Shown: in pieces, positions 17,448 through 24,810 of the stretch
How the letters are laid out: every line of letters starts with the position of its first letter
How positions within the stretch are numbered: the first letter of the stretch is position 1
Source: Flavobacterium aestivum
GTDB taxonomy: Bacteria > Bacteroidota > Bacteroidia > Flavobacteriales > Flavobacteriaceae
Reading direction: 5' to 3'
Length of the DNA: 64,000 nt
Assembly: GCF_026870175.2 (NCBI RefSeq)
Contig: NZ_CP113977.2
Location: forward strand, 1,736,001 to 1,800,000
Position numbers and translations under genes: made by a program
The notes under the pieces: model-generated
The model's input: the letters and a program-made list of their open reading frames with translations, nothing else
What the model was told of the DNA's origin: nothing
Databases searched by the model: none

Positions 17448-18164
17448 TTATCCTCTAAAATGCACTTTAATTTTATCTGTTGAAAGATTTTCGTTTTCTA
17501 AACTCTTGAAGGAATGCCCCAGATTTTCGATAGTAGGAGCTCCATTTACAAAATGTTGAATATAATAATTCCCGGTATAACCTTCGTTTTCTAAATATAG
17601 AATCATCTTTTGAATGTCATTTTTATTTAATAAATCAGAATGTACCGTTGTTCGTACTTCAAAAGGAATTCCGCTTCCAAGCAATAAATGTAATGACTTT
17701 TCAAAAGGTATAAAAAGTTTTGACTGGGTTATCTTTTCGAACTTTGCCGGCATTGCTTTAAAATCTAATGCGACATAATCGATGCGCTTTTTTATGATAA
17801 GTTCTTCAAGTACTTCGGGTCGAGAACCGTTAGTGTCAATTTTGACTAAGAATCCCATTTTTTTTACTTCGGCAATAAACGAAATATTTTTTTTATGCAA
17901 CAGGCATTCACCACCGCTAAAAACGACAGCGTCCAACAACTGCTTTCTGCTTTTTAGGAATAGAAGAGCTTCTTCGAATGAAATAGTTCCTTTCCCAAAA
18001 ACAATTTCGGGATTGTAACAATACAAACACCGCATATTACAGCCTGCAAACCAAAGTATGCAAGCTGATTTATGTGGGTAGTCTAATAAAGTAAAAGGGG
18101 TTATGCTATAAATAGGTTTAGCAACACTTTCCTTCTGTAAAATGAGTTCGTTGTCTGTGTTCAC
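17448..18164 (-). CDS. nrdG: anaerobic ribonucleotide reductase activating protein (radical SAM)
   Basis: The radical-SAM motif CNMRCLYC (CxxxCxxC) near residue 39 binds the [4Fe-4S] cluster that cleaves S-adenosylmethionine to install the glycyl radical on NrdD. FSGGECLLH and the IDTNGSRPEVLEEL segment are typical of activases. The length of 238 residues fits the longer NrdG2-like branch. It begins with GTG at 18164. That start lies inside the preceding 55-codon glycyl-radical gene (47-bp overlap, different frame), which suggests tight translational coupling of activase and radical domain. Confidence 0.92.
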   Translation of the reverse strand: MNTDNELILQKESVAKPIYSITPFTLLDYPHKSACILWFAGCNMRCLYCYNPEIVFGKGTISFEEALLFLKSRKQLLDAVVFSGGECLLHKKNISFIAEVKKMGFLVKIDTNGSRPEVLEELIIKKRIDYVALDFKAMPAKFEKITQSKLFIPFEKSLHLLLGSGIPFEVRTTVHSDLLNKNDIQKMILYLENEGYTGNYYIQHFVNGAPTIENLGHSFKSLENENLSTDKIKVHFRG

Positions 18165-18285
18165 CTTTTTTTCCTATATTAAAACTTTCTACAGGTCTAT
18201 GATAGCCCATTACTCTTGTGTATACCAAGCACTTAGTGCGTAATTCTTGGTTTTTCTCTAAAATCTGATTGGTTGTTAGTTTCAT
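18118..18285 (-). CDS. separate glycyl-radical segment of class III ribonucleotide reductase (55 aa)
   Basis: This small frame starts at ATG 18285 and encodes VYTRVMGYHRPVESFNIGKK, which matches the C-terminal glycyl-radical region of NrdD (family pattern RV-x-GY followed by an F/W-N-x-GK segment). Gly27 would be the radical site. The main NrdD protein at 18413-20518 ends right after its zinc site and lacks this motif. The gene lies 127 bases downstream of nrdD in a different frame and overlaps nrdG by 47 bp. It ends in GKCC. Functionally it should supply the radical domain in trans, comparable in principle to GrcA/YfiD for pyruvate formate-lyase. The reading is strong because the motif is unmistakable; assembly with NrdD is inferred. 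Confidence 0.88.
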   Translation of the reverse strand: MKLTTNQILEKNQELRTKCLVYTRVMGYHRPVESFNIGKKGEHRQRTHFTEGKCC

Positions 18286-18340
18286 GATTTTTTATTTTAA
18301 AGTTACTAAGTTTCTTAGGTGCTAAGTTTTTAAGTTTCTT

Positions 18341-18393
18341 AGTTTGAAAGTTTAAGATTGTTTATGTTTTTAATAGATTTAAACTTTCAAACT
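18341..18393. repeat. hairpin between nrdD and the glycyl-radical gene
   Basis: AGTTTGAAAGTTTA (18341-18354) and TAAACTTTCAAACT (18380-18393) are perfect 14-bp inverted arms around a 25-base loop. Flanking bases repeat the words CTAAGTTT and GTAACTCAG. It may be a dispersed intergenic element and would form a stable hairpin in the operon mRNA. Confidence 0.75.
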
Positions 18394-18412
18394 CAGTAAC
18401 TCAGCAACTTTT

Positions 18413-20518
18413 CTATACCTCAATATATTTCGCTTTTTCGGCAATTATGATTTCGTCACATTTTGGGCAATATTCGTGTTCCCCGTTCAAGTAACCATGT
18501 ATAGGACATACGCTAAATACTGGAGTAACGGTAATGTATGGTAATCTGAAATTGGTAATTACTTTTTTGACAAACTGTTTGCAGGCTTCCGGTGAGCTTA
18601 TTTTTTCGCTCATGTACAGGTGCAGAACCGTTCCTCCGGTGTATTTGCATTGCAATTGATCTTGTAAAATTAGAGCTTCATATGGGTCTTCGGTATGATT
18701 AGCCGGAATTTGAGAACTATTCGTGTAATAAATATTTTCCTCTTGTCCCGCCTGAATAATGTTATCAAAACGTTTCTTGTCCTCTTTGGCAAAACGATAA
18801 GTAGTTCCTTCGGCTGGTGTGGCTTCTAGGTTGTACAGATTTCCTGTTTCCTCCTGGAACTCTTTCATTCGGTTACGGATATGATCCAGAATTTCAGAGG
18901 CAAATTCAATACCGGCTTCAGAGGTAATGTTGTCTTGATGATGGGTGAAATTTTGTATCATTTCATTCATACCATTCACACCAATAGTCGAAAAGTGATT
19001 TCTGAAATGCTCTAGATAACGTTTGGTGTACGGATACAAACCGCGATCATACATCTCTTGTATAAATACTCTTTTCTTCTCCAGAGTAGATTTGGCAATA
19101 TATAAAAGATGATCCAGCTCAGTGTATAATTTCGCTTTATTCCCTTTATTCAAATAGCCCAAACGCGCCATGTTTATGGTTACCACACCAATGCTTCCCG
19201 TCATTTCTGCACTCCCAAAGAGACCGTTACCACGTTTTAGGAGTTCACGTAAATCCAATTGCAAACGACAACACATACTGCGAACCGCATTGGGTTTATA
19301 AGCGTTTTCATTTTCAATTTTGTTTCCGTTTTCATCTAAAACGTATTGGCTTCCTATGAAATTCTGGAAATAGGAAGAACCTATTTTCGCAGTATTTTCA
19401 AAAAGCAAATCGGTGTTTTCTCCGTTCCAATCAAATTCTTCGGTAATGTTTACTGTAGGAATAGGGAAGGTAAACGGTTGTCCATTGGCATCACCTTCGG
19501 TCATTACAGTATAATACGCCTTGTTGATGAGGTTCATTTCTTTTTGGAAATGTTCGTAACGTAAATCAGTTACTTTTTCGACACCACGTTCTTTGGCTCT
19601 TACCAAAAGATCATATTCAAAATTGTTTTCAAAAAAATGGAAATCATTCTTTGTTGGGATTTGTGTTTTCAAATCATCAGGAACAACCCAATCAAGAGTG
19701 ATATTGGTAAAGGGCGATTGACCCCAGCGTGCAGGAACATTCAGGTTGTAAACAAAACTGCGAACAGCTTTTAGAACCTCTTCAAAATCTAAATCGTCTT
19801 TAAAAACATAAGGAGCCAAATAGGTATCAAATGAACTAAAAGCTTGCGCACCTGCCCATTCGCTTTGCAAAATTCCAAGGAAATTAGCCATCTGCCCCAA
19901 AGCTTCCCTAAAATGGGATGGAGGTTTGCTCTCGACACGACCTCTTACGCCATTAAACCCTTCGTTGAGTAGTACACGCAAACTCCAGCCTGCACAATAG
20001 CCTGTGAGACAGTCTAAATCGTGAATGTGAATATCACCATTGCGATGTGCGTAACCTTCTTCTTTAGTGTATACTTTATCTAACCAATAATTGGCAATAA
20101 TTTTTCCGGCTACATTGTTGACCAATCCTGCATTAGAGTAGGAAGTGTTGGCATTGGCATTAATACGCCAATCGGTTTGTTGTATGTATTCTTCAATGGT
20201 TTGAGTACTGTCTACATAAGTGGTATCTTCATTCAATCCGTTAATGTGTTCGCGTTGTAACTTTCTCGTATGCCTGAACAACATAAAAGATCGCATTACA
20301 TCAAAGTATTTCTTTTCAAATAACTTTTTTTCAATCAGGTCTTGAATTTCTTCAACCGCCCAAACATTTTTAGCAGTGAGCTGATGAATAACGCTCTCAA
20401 AAACACTTTCATCAACTGCTATGGAAACGCTTTTAAAACTTTTATCAATGGCATCTTTAATTTTAAAACTTTCAAATGGTTTGTATGTTCCATTCCTTTT
20501 GATGACGTTATTCTCCAT
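18413..20518 (-). CDS. nrdD: anaerobic ribonucleoside-triphosphate reductase, catalytic body without glycyl-radical segment
   Basis: An ATP-cone occupies about residues 1-95 (NVIKRNGTYKPFESFKI). The catalytic barrel follows, with HIHDLDCLTGYCAGWSL, the NLNVPARWGQSPFTNIT segment and the active-site region SMCCRLQLDL...GLFGSAEMTGSIG. Near the end a zinc-site pattern CPIH...CPKC (Cys671, His674, Cys684, Cys687) is present. Then the protein stops at residue 701 with AEKAKYIEV, where the family normally continues into the glycyl-radical loop. That loop is encoded separately at 18118-18285. It makes dNTPs without oxygen. The start is 31 bases after the ric stop, so it belongs to the ric operon. Confidence 0.93.
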   Translation of the reverse strand: MENNVIKRNGTYKPFESFKIKDAIDKSFKSVSIAVDESVFESVIHQLTAKNVWAVEEIQDLIEKKLFEKKYFDVMRSFMLFRHTRKLQREHINGLNEDTTYVDSTQTIEEYIQQTDWRINANANTSYSNAGLVNNVAGKIIANYWLDKVYTKEEGYAHRNGDIHIHDLDCLTGYCAGWSLRVLLNEGFNGVRGRVESKPPSHFREALGQMANFLGILQSEWAGAQAFSSFDTYLAPYVFKDDLDFEEVLKAVRSFVYNLNVPARWGQSPFTNITLDWVVPDDLKTQIPTKNDFHFFENNFEYDLLVRAKERGVEKVTDLRYEHFQKEMNLINKAYYTVMTEGDANGQPFTFPIPTVNITEEFDWNGENTDLLFENTAKIGSSYFQNFIGSQYVLDENGNKIENENAYKPNAVRSMCCRLQLDLRELLKRGNGLFGSAEMTGSIGVVTINMARLGYLNKGNKAKLYTELDHLLYIAKSTLEKKRVFIQEMYDRGLYPYTKRYLEHFRNHFSTIGVNGMNEMIQNFTHHQDNITSEAGIEFASEILDHIRNRMKEFQEETGNLYNLEATPAEGTTYRFAKEDKKRFDNIIQAGQEENIYYTNSSQIPANHTEDPYEALILQDQLQCKYTGGTVLHLYMSEKISSPEACKQFVKKVITNFRLPYITVTPVFSVCPIHGYLNGEHEYCPKCDEIIIAEKAKYIEV

Positions 20519-20549
20519 AGTAGTTGATGTTTAGTGTTTATAATTGTTT

Positions 20550-21281
20550 TTAATTTTGAGCAGTAAAGTCTTTTTCTAGTTTGGCAGCTTTTGGAAATAA
20601 AATATTGTTTTCCAAATGAATATGTTTATGCAAATCCTGCTCAAATTCCTGTAACATTGCAAAGGTTACTCTGTAGGTATTACAAGCGTCTGAAGGCGGA
20701 GTGTAATTATTGGTCAATTCGGCAATTTTTCTAAAGCGAACACCTTCGGCATCGTGTTCGTGCATCATCATGGCAATAGGATTTTCTACAGTTCCAAAAT
20801 GAGGTTGCTCAATTAATTCATCCGAAATGGTGGCATGAACCATTTTTTTGATAAAAGGAAACAGAATCAGCTCTTCTTTTTTCATGTGTTGAGCCAGTTC
20901 ACCTGCACAACCTTTAAATAGTTCATTTATTTCTATTAACTCCGGATGATTAGCACCATGTACTCGATTTAATTTGTCTAAAAATTGAAGAAGGGTAGGT
21001 GTTTTTTCCGAAACGTAACGGTGATGTGTTTTCTCAATATAGTCAGCTAATAAATCTATAGGCCATGAATTAAAATCGATAGCTGATTCATTTTTTGATG
21101 ATAAAATGGTTTCAATTTCCTGTAATAAATCATTTGGTTCTACAGCTTTTTTCTCACAAGCTTCCTCGACACTTCTATTGCCATTGCAACAAAAATCAAT
21201 GCCATATTTAGAAAAAAGAGCCGCTGTTCTAAAGTCTTTTGCTACGTATTCACCTATTGTAATTTTCTCTAAAGTTTCCAT
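20550..21281 (-). CDS. ric: iron-sulfur cluster repair di-iron protein (RIC/YtfE/ScdA)
   Basis: The internal ATG at 21281 is preferred: it gives METLEKITIGEYVAKD, the usual family start, while the upstream in-frame extension is a hydrophobic tail unlike the family. The N-terminal ScdA_N domain carries KYGIDFCCNGNRSVEEAC. The C-terminal hemerythrin-like domain supplies His and Glu ligands (HHRYVSEKTP, HMKKEELILFPF, HEHDAEG, HIHLENNILFP). RIC proteins repair Fe-S clusters damaged by NO or oxidants. It heads the operon with nrdD and nrdG, and its promoter carries the same palindrome as norC and nirK, fitting an NO-stress gene. Confidence 0.93.
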   Translation of the reverse strand: METLEKITIGEYVAKDFRTAALFSKYGIDFCCNGNRSVEEACEKKAVEPNDLLQEIETILSSKNESAIDFNSWPIDLLADYIEKTHHRYVSEKTPTLLQFLDKLNRVHGANHPELIEINELFKGCAGELAQHMKKEELILFPFIKKMVHATISDELIEQPHFGTVENPIAMMMHEHDAEGVRFRKIAELTNNYTPPSDACNTYRVTFAMLQEFEQDLHKHIHLENNILFPKAAKLEKDFTAQN

Positions 21282-21313
21282 AGTGATGTTTTTTATAATT
21301 AAAAATTTGAATA

Positions 21314-21321
21314 CAAAAATA
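21314..21321 (-). promoter_or_regulatory. promoter element of the ric operon
   Basis: Minus-strand TATTTTTG, an exact TAnnTTTG match, about 33 bases before the ric start. The operator-like box lies 14 bases upstream of it. Confidence 0.55.
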
Positions 21322-21335
21322 GATACAATTTTAAT

Positions 21336-21355
21336 AAAAGACAAATTTATCCGTA
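21336..21355. promoter_or_regulatory. operator-like box at ric
   Basis: AAAAGACA-AATT-TATCCGTA: the left arm matches the shared pattern AAARGAYA-N4-TRTCYTTT fully, the right arm only in its inner half. It sits just upstream of the ric promoter element. Confidence 0.55.
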
Positions 21356-21464
21356 ATTAAATATTTTATTTTTTATTTTTCATAAATATTTGAAAACAAA
21401 ATAAATATGGTTTTATGATCTTCTTTTTTTGACTTGGTAATTTTACGACTAAATGAAAATTCGG

Positions 21465-21482
21465 AACATGATTTTTATCATA
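21465..21482. promoter_or_regulatory. FNR-like box between ric and norC
   Basis: AACATGATTTTTATCATA contains the core TGAT-TTTT-ATCA, the half-site arrangement of Crp/FNR-family targets (TTGAT-N4-ATCAA). The same 18 bases occur exactly at 28728-28745 upstream of nirK. It is about 170 bases from the best norC and ric start sites, so its target promoter here is unclear. Confidence 0.5.
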
Positions 21483-21615
21483 TTCTGGTTGTGACTTAAG
21501 AACATTTTGTTGTTGAAAACTTATTAGATAGAAATTTTACGCCGCTTATTATATAGAGAAGGGCATAAAATAAATAAGAAGAAAAAAAATTAAAATAAAT
21601 GACAATGTTTATAAT

Positions 21616-21635
21616 AAAAGATAAAAATATCTTTT
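21616..21635. promoter_or_regulatory. operator-like box 1 at norC
   Basis: AAAAGATA-AAAA-TATCTTTT: perfect 8-bp inverted arms around 4 bases. Its last base is the first base of the norC promoter element, an arrangement repeated at nirK. Confidence 0.7.
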
Positions 21636-21642
21636 ATATTTG
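21635..21642 (+). promoter_or_regulatory. promoter element of norC
   Basis: TATATTTG, an exact TAnnTTTG match, flanked on both sides by operator-like boxes. Transcription would start near 21648, giving a leader of about 65 bases. Confidence 0.65.
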
Positions 21643-21651
21643 CATTTAAAT

Positions 21652-21671
21652 AAAGGACAAATTTATCTTTT
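21652..21671. promoter_or_regulatory. operator-like box 2 at norC
   Basis: AAAGGACA-AATT-TATCTTTT, the same inverted pattern with two mismatched arm positions. It lies 36 bases downstream of box 1, near or just after the transcription start. Confidence 0.65.
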
Positions 21672-21713
21672 ATTTAAAACAACAATTTTATTAACTAATA
21701 AAAACAGATTATT

Positions 21714-22145
21714 ATGCTTTCAAAATCACAAGCAAGGGCATTTTTTCTGGGAGGAACTTTGGTCACCTTTTTAATCTTTATAGGATTGACCGTTTATTCG
21801 TTTATGCCCAGAAATGATCAAACAAATTACAAGGCTATAGACAAACAAGTAGTGAGAGGAAAAGAAATTTGGGAACACAACAATTGTATGGGCTGTCACT
21901 CTATTATGGGTGAAGGAGGATATTATGCCCCAGAATTGACAAAAGTTATTGAAAGAAGAGGCGAAGGATATGTTAAGGCTGCGCTGATGTCGCCAGTACC
22001 TTGGGCTCCAAACGGACGAAAAATGGTTGCCTATAATATGAATGAAAAAGATGCAGATGCTGTAGTGGCTTACTTCAAATGGATCGGAAAAATAGATCTA
22101 AATGGGTTTGACCGAGTGGTTTCTCCATTGTCTAAAGATGAATAA
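21714..22145 (+). CDS. norC: nitric oxide reductase cytochrome c subunit
   Basis: A single N-terminal membrane helix (about residues 8-30) anchors a periplasmic cytochrome c domain with the heme motif CMGCH (Cys58, Cys61, His62). The following GEGGYYAPELTKV region and the late Met-rich segment (MVAYNMNEKDADAVVAYFKWIG) fit NorC. It passes electrons to NorB for reduction of two NO to N2O. It is the first gene of the plus-strand cluster, 16 bases before norB. The leader carries two copies of the candidate NO-responsive operator. Confidence 0.93.
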   Translation: MLSKSQARAFFLGGTLVTFLIFIGLTVYSFMPRNDQTNYKAIDKQVVRGKEIWEHNNCMGCHSIMGEGGYYAPELTKVIERRGEGYVKAALMSPVPWAPNGRKMVAYNMNEKDADAVVAYFKWIGKIDLNGFDRVVSPLSKDE

Positions 22146-22161
22146 TTAAATTATTATAAAT

Positions 22162-23493
22162 ATGAAATATAAATCACAAAAAGTAGCCTACTGGTTTTTT
22201 GCACTGTGCATGCTATTGTTCTCACTGCAAATTGTCTATGGTTTTATCATGGGCTTTGACCGAATAGGAATTCAAGGGTTACACGATATAATCCCTTTTA
22301 ATGTTGCCCGAGCGGTACATACCAATTTATTGGTGGTTTGGTTGCTAACCGGTTTTATGGGAGCCGCCTATTACATTATACCCGAAGAAGCACAATGCGA
22401 ACTGATAAGCGTAAAATGGGCTTACATACAATTAATTTCTCTTGCAGTTGTTGGAGTTATAGCCATAGTTGGCTTTCACTTCAATCACTGGGAAGGTAGA
22501 AAGTTTCTAGAGATTCCGAGAGAACTTGATTTCTTGGTTGTTGTCAATGTATTACTGTTCTTAGGATTGATTTTAGGAACTCTTTATAAAGGAAAACGCA
22601 AAACCACAACCGCTTTGGTATTGTCTATGGGATTGTTGTTTGCGGCCTTGTTATACCTGCCGGGTATGATTTGGTTTGACAGTCAGGTAATGGATTCATT
22701 CTTCCGTTGGTGGGTAGTTCACTTGTGGGTTGAAGGTGTTTGGGAATTAATTATGGGAGGTATCCTTTCGTACTTACTAATCAAATTGACAGGTGTAGAT
22801 AGAGAAGTTATCGAAAAATGGTTGTACGTAATCGTAGGATTGACTTTCCTTTCTGGAGTTTTAGGTACTGGACACCATTATTATTACATAGGAGTGAATA
22901 AAATTTGGTTAATCGTAGGTGGTATTTTCTCAGCACTAGAACCTTTGGCTTTCTTAGGAATGGCATTGTTTGCTGTGAATATGTATCGCAAAGGAGAGAA
23001 AAGCCATCCTAACAAAATAGCTTTATTCTGGACAATAGGTTCTTCTATCGTATCTTTTATAGGTGCTGGTTTATTAGGTTTTGCACACACTTTGCCACAA
23101 ACTAATCTTTACACACACGGAACATTGGTTACAGCTATGCACGGACACTATGCTTTCTGGGGTGCATATGCAATGATAGTTTTGGCAATAATCAGTTATG
23201 CATTGCCAAATGTAACTGGTCGTAAAAGATACCAAAGCGCAACAGGAATGGCAGCCTTTTGGTTGTCTAATGTTGGGATGTTAGGAATGACAGTAGCTTT
23301 TGGAGTGGCCGGAGTTGCACAAGTGTATTTAGAACGAAAAATGAAAATGGAATTTATGGTTGTACAAAACGAAATCAGTATTCACTTTGTGGTATTGTTG
23401 ATTTGCGCCACTATGTTCGCCACAGGAATCTGTCTGTTTGTTTACGATTTCATAAAATACGGACGTCCAACAGATGAAGCCATAAGAGAATAA
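22162..23493 (+). CDS. norB: nitric oxide reductase large subunit
   Basis: A 443-residue, 12-helix heme-copper-oxidase family protein of the cytochrome-c-dependent (NorC-linked) type: it lacks the long N-terminal quinol-oxidase extension of qNor. Candidate metal ligands are His53 (AVHTNLLVVW), His187 (VVHLWVEGVWE, the FeB region with the Glu), His237-His238 (GTGHHYYYIG) and His327/His329 (MHGHYAFWG). It reduces NO to N2O in the inner membrane. It directly follows norC. After it a 375-bp gap with repeats and a hairpin precedes norQ. Confidence 0.96.
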   Translation: MKYKSQKVAYWFFALCMLLFSLQIVYGFIMGFDRIGIQGLHDIIPFNVARAVHTNLLVVWLLTGFMGAAYYIIPEEAQCELISVKWAYIQLISLAVVGVIAIVGFHFNHWEGRKFLEIPRELDFLVVVNVLLFLGLILGTLYKGKRKTTTALVLSMGLLFAALLYLPGMIWFDSQVMDSFFRWWVVHLWVEGVWELIMGGILSYLLIKLTGVDREVIEKWLYVIVGLTFLSGVLGTGHHYYYIGVNKIWLIVGGIFSALEPLAFLGMALFAVNMYRKGEKSHPNKIALFWTIGSSIVSFIGAGLLGFAHTLPQTNLYTHGTLVTAMHGHYAFWGAYAMIVLAIISYALPNVTGRKRYQSATGMAAFWLSNVGMLGMTVAFGVAGVAQVYLERKMKMEFMVVQNEISIHFVVLLICATMFATGICLFVYDFIKYGRPTDEAIRE

Positions 23494-23500
23494 ATGTTGA

Positions 23501-23662
23501 TAGTAATTAATAGTCTTTAGTGGTTGGCTAGGAATTTATATCATAATGTGAATAAATTCTAAAATTTCAAAAAAATGAATACTCAATAAAAACGGTATTC
23601 GCTCACCTCTTTTTAATTTTTTTGAGATCCCCCAAATGCTGATCACTATAGACTAATTACTA
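23501..23662. repeat. MITE-like inverted repeat between norB and norQ
   Basis: TAGTAATTAATAGTCTTTAGTG (as two joined blocks at 23501-23522) pairs with CACTATAGACTAATTACTA at 23644-23662, allowing a 3-base bulge and one mismatch. The enclosed ~120 bases do not encode a protein. Confidence 0.45.
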
Positions 23663-23783
23663 AAAAAAAATAGCTTGTTGGAAGTAATTCTATAAAGATT
23701 TTATGTTTCACTATATGCAAACAATAATTACCTCCAAATGAGATAAACAATATAAATAAACGTACTAGTTCAGCTTTGTTTAG

Positions 23784-23854
23784 CCGGAACGCTTTGATGA
23801 TTGTTATAGAGCTTCCATTTCCAGTAAACTTTTGTTTTGCGTTCCGGTTTTTTT
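23784..23854 (+). terminator. hairpin with T-run upstream of norQ (terminator or attenuator)
   Basis: CCGGAACGC (23784-23792) and GCGTTCCGG (23839-23847) pair perfectly across a 46-base loop and are followed by seven T. The norQ start is 15 bases after the T-run, so read-through could be regulated here. Confidence 0.55.
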
Positions 23855-23868
23855 AAAAATTAAAAAAT

Positions 23869-24660
23869 ATGTTAGCAGATACTTTAATAAGCACGCCATA
23901 TTACCAGGCTGTAGGCAAAGAAGTAGAAGTCTTTGAACATTCCTATAAAAATAAAATTCCTTTTTTATTAAAAGGACCTACAGGAACGGGAAAATCCCGA
24001 TTTGTAGAATATATGGCGTATCAATTGGATAAAAAACTAATCACCATTAGCTGTCACGAAGAAACTTCATCTACGGATTTAATTGGTCGATTTATCATCA
24101 AAGGAGATGAGACCGTTTGGCTCGATGGTCCTTTGACCACCGCCGTAAAAGAAGGGGCAATAATCTATCTGGATGAAGTTGCAGAAGCCCGTCCCGATGT
24201 CATTGTGGCCATACATTCGCTTACGGATCACAGACGCGAACTTTTTATAGACAAACTTGGAGAAACAATCAAAGCACATGAAGATTTCATGTTGGTGGCT
24301 TCTTTCAATCCGGGATACCAACGAGGATTTAAAGAGCTAAAGCCATCTACACGTCAACGATTTATTGCAGTTTCTTTCGAGTATCCTGAGTCTAAAATAG
24401 AAACTGAAATTCTGATAAACGAAACGAATATTGATAATGACACCGCCAAAAAGTTGGTAGCCATTGGTAATAAAATTAGAAATCTTACCGAATTGGGATT
24501 GACCGAAACGGTTTCAACACGACTTTTGGTCGATGCAGCCAAAATTATCCAATCTGGATTACCAAAACGATTGGCAGTTCATGTAGCCGTTGTCGAACCT
24601 CTTACTGATGATTTGCAAACATTAGAAGCACTGAAGGATTTGTGCAACTTAATGATATGA
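23869..24660 (+). CDS. norQ: MoxR-type AAA+ ATPase, NorQ/CbbQ family
   Basis: A P-loop GPTGTGKS lies at residues 36-43, a Walker B segment AIIYLDEV near 100-106, sensor-type motif VASFNPGYQ near 145-153 and a CbbQ_C-like end. The 263-residue length fits CbbQ/NorQ/NirQ. These ATPases work with VWA partners (NorD) to insert or mature the non-heme iron centre of nitric oxide reductase; the VWA gene follows. An adjacent GTCATTGCGAGG-type repeat separates the two. Cytoplasmic. Confidence 0.92.
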   Translation: MLADTLISTPYYQAVGKEVEVFEHSYKNKIPFLLKGPTGTGKSRFVEYMAYQLDKKLITISCHEETSSTDLIGRFIIKGDETVWLDGPLTTAVKEGAIIYLDEVAEARPDVIVAIHSLTDHRRELFIDKLGETIKAHEDFMLVASFNPGYQRGFKELKPSTRQRFIAVSFEYPESKIETEILINETNIDNDTAKKLVAIGNKIRNLTELGLTETVSTRLLVDAAKIIQSGLPKRLAVHVAVVEPLTDDLQTLEALKDLCNLMI

Positions 24661-24698
24661 TTTTAAGAGTTTTCACCCACAGAAAGCTCACAAACAAA

Positions 24699-24794
24699 GT
24701 CATTGCGAGGAACGAAGCAAACTCACTAGTAAAATTAAGCATAGTAAATCATAAAAGTTGATATGTAAAATGTGGCTTTGTACTTCACAATGAC
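24699..24794. repeat. dispersed repeat with imperfect inverted ends
   Basis: It begins GTCATTGCGAGGAACGAAGC and ends TTGTACTTCACAATGAC. The reverse complement of the end (GTCATTGTGAAGTACAA) matches the beginning with a few differences. The begin sequence resembles a widespread bacterial intergenic repeat that I recall from several groups. It lies between norQ and norD. Confidence 0.6.
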
Positions 24795-24810
24795 AAAAAA
24801 ATGAAAAAAA

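Larger units (their letters stand above)
21282..21713. promoter_or_regulatory. divergent regulatory region between ric and norC
   Basis: These 432 bases hold no gene. They contain a minus-strand promoter element for ric (21314-21321), one operator-like box beside it (21336-21355), an FNR-like box (21468-21481) and two operator-like boxes (21616-21635, 21652-21671) around the norC promoter element (21635-21642). Confidence 0.75.
23494..23868. other. 375-bp norB-norQ intergenic region
   Basis: No gene is supported. It contains imperfect inverted arms at 23501-23522 and 23644-23662 enclosing about 120 bases, and a hairpin with T-run at 23784-23854 just before norQ. The rest is AT-rich sequence with no recognisable motif. 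Confidence 0.6.

Noticed and set aside
18118..20518. nrdD split as a simple sequencing frameshift
   Set aside because: The two parts are separated by 127 bases with a hairpin, the main protein ends cleanly after its zinc site and the small frame has its own ATG. One or two base errors cannot join them.
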